Below, one piece after another: positions 56,927 to 64,000 of a stretch of 64,000 nt of DNA (positions within the stretch are counted from its first letter, which is position 1; every line of letters starts with the position of its first letter). The notes beneath the pieces are model-generated. The model searched no databases. It saw only the letters and a list, made by a program, of their open reading frames with translations, and was not told where the DNA came from. The stretch comes from UBA4416 sp964541155. Lineage in GTDB: Bacteria; Bacteroidota; Bacteroidia; B-17B0; Aurantibacillaceae. The translations under genes and the position numbers were made by a program. The DNA lies in assembly GCA_964541155.1 (NCBI GenBank), contig CAZIPC010000004.1, positions 222,630 to 286,629 of the forward strand, read 5' to 3'.

Positions 56927-58597
56927 ATGAAAAAGCTAATAATTATTGCATTGTGTTTAAATCTGTTTAATCTTAATGCTTCAGAATCTGAAAAAAATAG
57001 TAAATCAAAACCCGAAAAAATAATTGTTTATACTCAGGGAGCACAAGTGTTTAGAACGATTTCTGTTAATTTAGTTGCTGGACAAAACACAATAATTTTT
57101 TCGGGATTAGAGAATTGTATTAATAGTGAAGCAATTCAGGCTTCCGGAAATGGGAATTTCATTATTACAGATATTCAACATGAAATTCATTATCCCGAAT
57201 TAGATAAAGCAAAATTAAATGGAGATGCTCGATATAAAAAATTATTAAAACTCGTAAATGATAGTTTAAAAGAAATTAATTATTTGATAGAAGAGATAAA
57301 TTCTAAATCAGAAGTATTAGTAACTGAAAAAAATGTACTGTTGAATTATAATTTATATAAAGGTCAATCAAAAAAAGATAGCATCATGTTATTAAAAGAT
57401 GGATTAACTTACTTGAGAGAAAAATTATATAACATAAATCATGAACAATTAAAATTAAAACGCGAACGAGAAAAATATGAGGTTTTAAAAAATTTATTAA
57501 ATCAACGATTAACAGAGGTTAGTAATGAATTAGCTAATCAAAATAATACAGGAGATATAGAGAAAGTCGATTATAGAATTTTGGTGCATGTGATTTCTGA
57601 TATACCAACTCAAGCTAGCATAAATATTAATTATTATATTACTAATGCTGGTTGGACACCTTCTTATGATTTACGAGCAACCTCAAATGATCAAAACATT
57701 AAATTAACATATAAGGCCCAAATTTACCAACAATCAGGTATAGATTGGAATAATGTAAAATTAATTTTATCTACAGCTAATCCTAATCGTTCGTATAATT
57801 TGCCAGAATTATCTCCTTGGTATTTAGGTTATACCACATATAATTATAAAAAAATAAATAATAGTAAAACGCCAGTAACTGCCGGATCTGTTTATGAAGA
57901 TAATATGATAACAAGTAAAGCATTAGCTTTTTCAGAAAAAGATGAAGCAGCTAAAAACGCATATGATTATACAACTGTTAGTGAAAATTTGATTGAAATG
58001 GAATATGAAATTCGATTAAATTATAATATACCCAGCGATGGTAAAGAGCATTTTGCAGCTATTATGGTAAAAGATTTAAAAACACTATATCGTTATAAAG
58101 CTATTCCTAAATTAACCACTAACGTTTATCTAACTGCTATTTTACCTGATTGGGAAGATGCTATTACAATGGGAGGTTTAGCGTCAATATATTATGATGG
58201 TTCGTATGTAGGTAGTACAAATTTAAATCCAGGTGGTACAGAAGATACCATGCAATTATCTCTGGGTATTGACAAAAATATTGCTATAAAACGTCAAAAA
58301 ATAAAAGAAAAGTGTTCTCAAAAAATAATTGACAATGATATTTTGCATCAATATACATTTGAATTTATTATGAAAAATTCTAGAAATTCAAAAATTGAAA
58401 TAGATATAGAAGATCAATTACCGTTATCTCAAGACAAATCAGTTTCAATTGAAAGAAAAGAATTGTCGGGCGCAAAATATGATGAAATATCAGGAAAATT
58501 AAATTGGAGAACTATAATTTCAGCAAAAGATACTAAAAAAATAATATTAAGCTATCAAATAAAAGCCCCTAGAACAATACCTATTGTTATAAATTAA
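56927..58597 (+). CDS. Mucoidy inhibitor MuiA-type (DUF4139) exported protein
   Basis: 556 residues, signal peptide MKKLIIIALCLNLFNLNAS. N-terminal DUF4140 domain (IIVYTQGAQVFRTISVNLVA, IIFSGLENCINSEAIQ), a coiled coil of about 100 residues (LREKLYNINHEQLKLKRERE), and the DUF4139 domain with YYITNAGWTPSYDLRATS and YKAQIYQQSGIDWNNVKLIL. The role is not established; homologues were linked to mucoid phenotype in other bacteria. Single gene with a strong terminator. Confidence 0.88.
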   Translation: MKKLIIIALCLNLFNLNASESEKNSKSKPEKIIVYTQGAQVFRTISVNLVAGQNTIIFSGLENCINSEAIQASGNGNFIITDIQHEIHYPELDKAKLNGDARYKKLLKLVNDSLKEINYLIEEINSKSEVLVTEKNVLLNYNLYKGQSKKDSIMLLKDGLTYLREKLYNINHEQLKLKREREKYEVLKNLLNQRLTEVSNELANQNNTGDIEKVDYRILVHVISDIPTQASININYYITNAGWTPSYDLRATSNDQNIKLTYKAQIYQQSGIDWNNVKLILSTANPNRSYNLPELSPWYLGYTTYNYKKINNSKTPVTAGSVYEDNMITSKALAFSEKDEAAKNAYDYTTVSENLIEMEYEIRLNYNIPSDGKEHFAAIMVKDLKTLYRYKAIPKLTTNVYLTAILPDWEDAITMGGLASIYYDGSYVGSTNLNPGGTEDTMQLSLGIDKNIAIKRQKIKEKCSQKIIDNDILHQYTFEFIMKNSRNSKIEIDIEDQLPLSQDKSVSIERKELSGAKYDEISGKLNWRTIISAKDTKKIILSYQIKAPRTIPIVIN

Positions 58598-58610
58598 ATT
58601 TATGTATAAT

Positions 58611-58642
58611 TAAAAAGCCTAATAGTAATATTAGGCTTTTTA
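58611..58642. terminator. Bidirectional terminator
   Basis: A 14-bp stem TAAAAAGCCTAATA (58611-58624) and TATTAGGCTTTTTA (58629-58642) with loop GTAA, placed between the convergent genes ending at 58597 and 58644. Confidence 0.9.
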
Positions 58643-58643
58643 A

Positions 58644-61600
58644 TTACTCTTCAGAGGTGTTTAATTGTTTCATTTTTCTTATAAATAAGTCGCGCTTTGT
58701 GGGGCTGCATAAATTAAATTGAAATGATGGTCCGCTTTTTACTTCTTGCTTTTTATCTTTAGTTTTTAATTCTTTAATTGAATTATTAAACTCGGCATTA
58801 CTACTCACTACACTCATTACTCCTTTGTAATAATAAAAATAATACCAATTTTGTTGATCTAATTCAAAGTATAAAGTAAAGTTATCCCCTCCTTTTTTTC
58901 TTTGAATTTGAATGTATCCCGGAATTTGTTTGTATATCTCATTTTTATTAATGGCACCCAATCCTATTTTTCCAATAGAAATAAATGATCTACTAACTTT
59001 ATTATAACGCATTTCGGTGTTTGTAATCATAAATGTTTTCTCAAATTCATCAGGAAATTTTTTAATAGAACCATTTAAATTTAAATCCGAAATTGCTTTA
59101 TCAGCCCTTTCTTTTCCTAATATTTCTGTAATTCCTTTATTAAACACTTTATTACTAAAGTCAATAGGAGATAATGTATTGTTATACACTTCTATATCTT
59201 TTATCATCTTTTTTAATGCATTTTTATCAAAAAAGAAGTCAATAGTAGTCATTAATTCAAATATTGCTGAATCATTTATTGTACTGTGTGATGCAATTCC
59301 AATAGTATTAAATTTAACTTGACCTAAATCAGCGCCTAAGTCCATTTTACCTTCTGCATACACTGTACAATTATTGGTATTTAAACTTATGTAATTTCCT
59401 GGTAAAGATTGTTCGATAAACTTTTCTTTATTGGTAATTCTATATTCTTTAGAACTTTTATCATAACCCAAATAACCATCAGCTCCAATTACATCAATAT
59501 CTTTTCGGCCACCTCTTAACGAAACAAAAGAAGAATAAACCATATTAGTATCTTGTCCATAAATAATTGCAGAACCAACGGGCTTGTCATTCATATCAGT
59601 AGTATTGGGAGGCAAAGGAATTAAAATCTCAGAAGGATCAATTTCTCCATTAAATTTTAAATAAGCTTTACCTATTTTACCACAGTTGTGAACTATTTTA
59701 GTGCCACCATCGTAAGTTAAAAATTTATTAGAAGCAAATAAAAATACCTTACCAGCAAAACTAAAGTAGTCATTAAACTGAAATTTAGAATCTTCAGTAA
59801 TTATTCCAGATGATACCGTTTGACCAGATGTGTCGGGTTTAATTGTTGTAAATTGTATTAAATAAGCTTTATTGTTTTCGTCTAAATATTGATATTCCCC
59901 TTGCGCTAAATAATTTTTTCTTCCAAAAATATTTGCCGTTACATTGGTAATGGTATGATATTTAGTTACAGTATTAGCTAAAATAGTTGAATGTTTTAAC
60001 GTATCTAATACAGCATTTTTATATATCGTTACTTTACCCGAATCAGGAAAAAGTCTAGCGTCAGCTACATTTATAAACGGAACGTTTATGCAGCTAATAA
60101 TATATTTTCTTAAATTATATTTTGCTGCAGGAGCTATAAATCTTAAAGAATCTTGTTTTGGATGAACAGATATAAATTCAGGTCCTTCTAAATCAATAGC
60201 ATTTTCAATATTCCTATCTAATTTTTTACCTTCGTCTCCCAGTTGAATTTCTTCTGAATCCATAAACCATTTAAATCTATCCATATAGGCGATATATTGA
60301 TTTTTAGGAAATCTTACAATAGTTGCTTTTCCATTAGCAACAAACTCTCCTATCCTTTTAGATAAATCCATTTTTGCATTAACATTATCAGAAGCAAAAG
60401 TTAATCCCTCTTCACCTATTGCTTTTAAATGAAAGTTTGCGGTATCCGCAAAATATTGATGTTGTTTAAATAAAATATTTACGGATTCAATATCTGCTTT
60501 TAACATATCAACAATTCCTTTTCCCCTTAATTCTTGTGGACTTAATGAATATCTGCCTTTAAATGTACATTTTGTATTATAGGTTTTAAAAGAACTAGCT
60601 TTATTTGAAGCTAGCATTAAGTCTTTATATGGAACCCAATGGATATAAACTGTATCACCATGAACTTGAGGAAATTCAATAGGATTAATCTGTTCTTTTA
60701 CATCAAAATTATTAGCCATCGTATTCATACTATCCGGAAAAAAAATGAAATCTTTAGATGTAGTAGTAGATGTTATGTAATTCAAATTACCATCCGCTCT
60801 TAATCCTTTATTACTTAATCGTATTTCATTTTCAAATTTCGCTTTTCCTCCATATAATGTAAATCCTTCTGGCGGTGTATTTCTTATAAAACCTAAAGAA
60901 TAATCGCTTTGAAGAGATAATTTTTCTCTAAAGGTTGGGAAAATACCTGAGGACGAAAACTCTCCATCAAATACTAATCCTTCACTTCTAAAATTATCTA
61001 AACTATCAATCGTAAATGCATCTAATTTGAAATAAAATTTACTGCGATTATATACACCTTTAAAAATAGTTTTTTTGTCATAAAAGGTATAGCTCTCTTT
61101 AAAACTTTGAAACTGAGGAAATGTTGTTGCTTTTCCCCATCCACTGTGATTTTTAGGAGCATCAATTCTAAGTTCTCCATTTAAGTTTTCAATAATAGAT
61201 TGAACTCTTTTAAATGGATAATTTCCATTTATATCTGGTTCATTTGATACAACATATATTCTGCACGAGTCAATTGTTTTCATTTTAATTTTAAATAAAT
61301 CATAATCAAACACAAAATCTTTTCCGTGAAATTCAAACTTACCCGAAGCTACAGTCCCTGAAAATTCAATCGCTCTGTTCTTTTTTAAAACAACTTCATT
61401 TCTCTTAGGAAAAACAAATACTTTTTGAGTATCACTTAACAAAATATTTTCTACTCCCCTAATTGTCAAATCATAAGAATTATTTACTAAGCTTAATGTT
61501 GCGTTATCTTTGTTAGGAAAAACAGAATGAATAGTTAATATGTCATAATCTTTTTCGTGTTTTAAATTTTTTATATAATCAAACAAGCGAGGTTTTATAG

Positions 61601-63110
61601 TTATTAAATCAGTTTCTGGCTCATAGTAAATTAAACCAAACACAGCCATCTTAAAAATAATAGGCCTTAAATCAACTGCTAAATATTTAATATATTTAGC
61701 CAAATCAACAGTGCTAAATGTTAGTAAATTTCCATTATTGTTATAATAATCATTAATTTTTTGAACAGGACTAATATTTTCCTGACTTTTAATAGCATCT
61801 AATCTGGCTTTCGAGAAAAAATCTTGTGATTCAAAAAAAGCTTCTCCTTGAGTGTTATTTGGTAAAAAATTAAATTGTATTTTAGGTTCATCAATATTCC
61901 AAATCAATTGTTCAAAATACATGTCAATTTTATGATAAGTATTAAAATAGGGAGATTTTTCTAAGCCATCATCGGTTCTTAGTAATGTCACAGTTTTTTT
62001 TTCTACTTGGTAAACAAAACTTAATCCAGGATGAATAATAGAGTCTTTATCTAGGTAAAATTTGATTGCAGCGGGTTTACCATTTATTTTTTCTTTTGTC
62101 ATTGCAAATGATAAAGCAGATACTTCTAAAAACCGAACATTATTTCTTTTAAAAATAAGTTTAGCTGGATTTTTTGAATTTCCAGACCCAACAAATTTAT
62201 TTCCCCGCATTCCAAATCCACCGTCATAATCAACATCAGGGTAAATATTCTTTACAACTAATCGTTTACTATATGAATCAAAACGCGGATAGCTGGGCTC
62301 TCCATTTTCTGTCACAATTTTATCCGTAATTTTTCCTTTTTGAGGAATGTCAAAATATTGCTTACCTGTAAAAGTAGCAGAATCAGACGTATACCCTCCT
62401 GTCTTACAATCTAATGAAACTCTAATTAAATCAGCATACACATCATCTCCAATGCCAGTTCTTTTCCAACTCAATCGCCCACCTTTCCCTATAAATTTAC
62501 CAAAAGAAGGATAATAAATTCCTTGAATATCCTCAATAGCAATCGAATCTCCTCTTGGGCTAATTCCAAGCAAAGTAATCTTAGGATATATAACTTTAGG
62601 AACAGAATCAAACTCAAATTTATAATTCGTCTCAAGGCTCTTATAACTATAAGTAGGTGATTTATAAAATATATTATCTAAAAATAATGTTTCACTCATC
62701 TCTAAGTATTCTCCAAAATATTTAAGTTTCTTAGAATTAAATATTTTTTCAATACATAATTGCCAATCCGAAAATACATCAGGATGCTGCTTAGAATTAA
62801 TAAAATTAACCACAGCGTTTAAATAACTAATAAAGTTAGGGTAGGGCTTTAAATTTCTTTCTAACATTTGATTACATGTTTTATAAACAGCAACCCTATA
62901 AATTCTCGAAAAATCTGGAGATTTCCATGATTTTTGAAATTTACTCATATACTCTTCTGCATCTTTTTTATTAGCCGAAAATTCATAAAAATAGTCATTC
63001 AATTCTTTATAAAATTTTATAGAATCATTACTAAACTTTACTATTTTTTGACTATAAACAATAGTTGTAGATATTGTAAATAAGGTAATCAGAAAAAATC
63101 TCTTTAACAT
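58644..63110 (-). CDS. Very large exported protein of unknown function
   Basis: 1488 residues, starting at the ATG of MLKRFFLITLFTISTTIVYSQ, a clear signal peptide; the frame is open 16 codons further upstream. The mature protein is beta-rich throughout, with many short strand-turn units and no transmembrane segment. No enzyme motif, T9SS sorting domain or lipobox was found. The extended beta repeats suggest a long periplasmic or surface beta-helix, possibly AsmA/OstA-like bridging architecture, but I have no motif to support a family. The largest gene in the window, alone between a terminator and the yajQ promoter region. Confidence 0.85.
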   Translation of the reverse strand: MLKRFFLITLFTISTTIVYSQKIVKFSNDSIKFYKELNDYFYEFSANKKDAEEYMSKFQKSWKSPDFSRIYRVAVYKTCNQMLERNLKPYPNFISYLNAVVNFINSKQHPDVFSDWQLCIEKIFNSKKLKYFGEYLEMSETLFLDNIFYKSPTYSYKSLETNYKFEFDSVPKVIYPKITLLGISPRGDSIAIEDIQGIYYPSFGKFIGKGGRLSWKRTGIGDDVYADLIRVSLDCKTGGYTSDSATFTGKQYFDIPQKGKITDKIVTENGEPSYPRFDSYSKRLVVKNIYPDVDYDGGFGMRGNKFVGSGNSKNPAKLIFKRNNVRFLEVSALSFAMTKEKINGKPAAIKFYLDKDSIIHPGLSFVYQVEKKTVTLLRTDDGLEKSPYFNTYHKIDMYFEQLIWNIDEPKIQFNFLPNNTQGEAFFESQDFFSKARLDAIKSQENISPVQKINDYYNNNGNLLTFSTVDLAKYIKYLAVDLRPIIFKMAVFGLIYYEPETDLITIKPRLFDYIKNLKHEKDYDILTIHSVFPNKDNATLSLVNNSYDLTIRGVENILLSDTQKVFVFPKRNEVVLKKNRAIEFSGTVASGKFEFHGKDFVFDYDLFKIKMKTIDSCRIYVVSNEPDINGNYPFKRVQSIIENLNGELRIDAPKNHSGWGKATTFPQFQSFKESYTFYDKKTIFKGVYNRSKFYFKLDAFTIDSLDNFRSEGLVFDGEFSSSGIFPTFREKLSLQSDYSLGFIRNTPPEGFTLYGGKAKFENEIRLSNKGLRADGNLNYITSTTTSKDFIFFPDSMNTMANNFDVKEQINPIEFPQVHGDTVYIHWVPYKDLMLASNKASSFKTYNTKCTFKGRYSLSPQELRGKGIVDMLKADIESVNILFKQHQYFADTANFHLKAIGEEGLTFASDNVNAKMDLSKRIGEFVANGKATIVRFPKNQYIAYMDRFKWFMDSEEIQLGDEGKKLDRNIENAIDLEGPEFISVHPKQDSLRFIAPAAKYNLRKYIISCINVPFINVADARLFPDSGKVTIYKNAVLDTLKHSTILANTVTKYHTITNVTANIFGRKNYLAQGEYQYLDENNKAYLIQFTTIKPDTSGQTVSSGIITEDSKFQFNDYFSFAGKVFLFASNKFLTYDGGTKIVHNCGKIGKAYLKFNGEIDPSEILIPLPPNTTDMNDKPVGSAIIYGQDTNMVYSSFVSLRGGRKDIDVIGADGYLGYDKSSKEYRITNKEKFIEQSLPGNYISLNTNNCTVYAEGKMDLGADLGQVKFNTIGIASHSTINDSAIFELMTTIDFFFDKNALKKMIKDIEVYNNTLSPIDFSNKVFNKGITEILGKERADKAISDLNLNGSIKKFPDEFEKTFMITNTEMRYNKVSRSFISIGKIGLGAINKNEIYKQIPGYIQIQRKKGGDNFTLYFELDQQNWYYFYYYKGVMSVVSSNAEFNNSIKELKTKDKKQEVKSGPSFQFNLCSPTKRDLFIRKMKQLNTSEE

Positions 63111-63276
63111 AACTAATAAAATTGATATAACATCAAATATATTAATAGCAAATAACAACTAATACAAATTTTACAAACAAAACTTTTAAATGCTTTCATT
63201 TAATTAAATCAGTATTTTAAATTGATTTTTGTAATTTTATCCAAATTAAATTAATAAACAGTTAATTAGTATACAT

Positions 63277-63765
63277 ATGCCATCCTTCGATATTACTAGT
63301 AAAGCAGATCCTCAAACACTCGATAATTCTATTAATGTAGCTAAAAAAGAAATATTAAATAGATTTGATTTTCGTGATTCTAAAAGTGAAATTGAGTTTA
63401 ATAAAAAAGATTTAATTATCAGTATTACAACCGAGCACGATATGAGATTAACAGCTATTATAGATGCTGTTCATAGTCGAATGATTAAACAAGGCTTAGA
63501 TCCAAGGTGTCTAGATGAAAGTAAATCCCACTATTCATCAGGAATGTTTATTAAAAAAGATATCAAAATCAGGCAAGGAATAGAAAAGGAAGCTTGCAAA
63601 AAGATTTTAAAAGACATCAAAGACAGCAAATTAAAGGTAACAACTCAAATTATGGATGATATTATTAGGGTTTCAAGTAAGAGTATAAATGATTTACAAT
63701 CAGTAATTGCATTGTGCAGAAAAACTGATTACGAAATACCCTTGCAGTTTGTTAATATGAAATAA
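63277..63765 (+). CDS. YajQ-family nucleotide-binding protein
   Basis: 162 residues: MPSFDITSKADPQTLDNSIN, EILNRFDFRDSKSEIEF, DLIISITTEHDMRLTAIID, then MFIKKDIKIRQGIEKEACKK and a C-terminal RKTDYEIPLQF. The complete YajQ double ferredoxin-like fold. Some homologues bind cyclic di-GMP and act on transcription factors in Xanthomonas; others bind tRNA or NTP. Which ligand applies here is not visible. Single gene. Confidence 0.92.
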   Translation: MPSFDITSKADPQTLDNSINVAKKEILNRFDFRDSKSEIEFNKKDLIISITTEHDMRLTAIIDAVHSRMIKQGLDPRCLDESKSHYSSGMFIKKDIKIRQGIEKEACKKILKDIKDSKLKVTTQIMDDIIRVSSKSINDLQSVIALCRKTDYEIPLQFVNMK

Positions 63766-63945
63766 TCAATCCTGCCTTGTATTTACGTACTTTAGTAACT
63801 AAAATTACTCTAAGTTATTCTAACTAAAGCGTTATTACACGATTTTAAAATAGTTAATAAACTTAAATTCATAAAAAATAATGTACAGTAAATCAGTGCT
63901 TTACAGATAATATCTAAATCATTCAAAAAAAAAATAAAAAAGTTC

Positions 63946-63975
63946 TTGCCAATAGATAAAAAGTTATTAAATTTG
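63946..63975 (+). promoter_or_regulatory. Strong consensus promoter at the right edge
   Basis: TTG (63946-63948), 19 bases, then TAAATTTG (63968-63975): the full Bacteroidota sigma-A arrangement. Transcription should begin near 63982, and the gene lies outside the window. Promoters this close to consensus often drive stable RNA operons, but nothing downstream is visible to confirm that. The 63766-63945 stretch holds no gene that I can see. Confidence 0.65.
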
Positions 63976-64000
63976 CAGCCCGTTAATTGATAGGTTAGGA

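Noticed and set aside
63946..64000. Start of an rRNA or tRNA operon
   Set aside because: A strong consensus promoter is visible, but the last 25 bases contain no recognisable 16S or tRNA sequence, so only the promoter is reported.

Overview
The window is a stretch of low-GC chromosome from a member of the Bacteroidota, most likely Flavobacteriales-like. Supporting signs are promoters of the TAnnTTTG (-7) / TTG (-33) type, Por-type (T9SS) C-terminal sorting domains on secreted proteins, a TonB-dependent receptor with a carboxypeptidase-like N-terminal domain, a two-component sigma-54 activator without a DNA-binding domain, and many family-typical genes (miaE, DUF4139, DUF1599, an LptD-like protein beside an Amidase_3 enzyme). 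I cannot name the genus from sequence alone.

Layout. 1-2900 (mostly minus strand): four tandem paralogous small Cys-rich lipoproteins, miaE, and a yceI-marR pair with a double palindromic operator. 2988-6410: thrS-infC-rpmI-rplT, with a leader hairpin copying a tRNA-Thr anticodon arm in front of thrS, an ATT start codon for infC, and a structured spacer before rplT. 6417-8414: an operon of three secreted or membrane proteins, one YidD-like. 8538-12850: an operon with a secreted trypsin-like protease and two exported proteins. 12871-20185: housekeeping and small proteins (GlcNAc-kinase-like ATPase, J-domain/KTSC fusion, M3 peptidase, RidA, DEAD-box helicase, rluF, DUF6268 protein).

20223-28502 is the accessory core. 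It is an array of five minus-strand gene cassettes separated by attC-like imperfect palindromes, with no integron integrase in view (a CALIN-type array). The cassettes carry, in transcription order: a lipocalin-like secreted protein; a three-gene unit (transglutaminase-like protein, Rhs-remnant protein with a caspase-like His/Cys pair, small membrane protein); a second, identical copy of the lipocalin-like cassette; a probable type IIG restriction-methylation enzyme; and a membrane-anchored nucleotidyltransferase with an overlapping partner gene. In three of the four distinct cassette types the 5' core and 3' inverse core are complementary over at least 10 bp, as expected of units that circularise through one attC.

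28699-37141: ligA, then a copper-handling locus (Cys-rich exported protein, T9SS protein, multicopper oxidase, two heavy-metal-associated proteins, TonB-dependent receptor) and a 44-residue lipoprotein. 37293-51826: housekeeping genes including rlmB, a sigma-54 regulator, murQ, folP, maf, a UbiA prenyltransferase, an LptD-like protein, an amidase, a metallophosphoesterase and a thiolase. 51838-64000: an RND/MMPL-type transporter, an oligopeptide-binding lipoprotein, recR, a DUF4139 protein, a 1488-residue exported protein of unknown function, a YajQ-family gene, and at the right edge a consensus promoter whose gene lies outside the window. No tRNA, rRNA, CRISPR array or transposase gene was seen.
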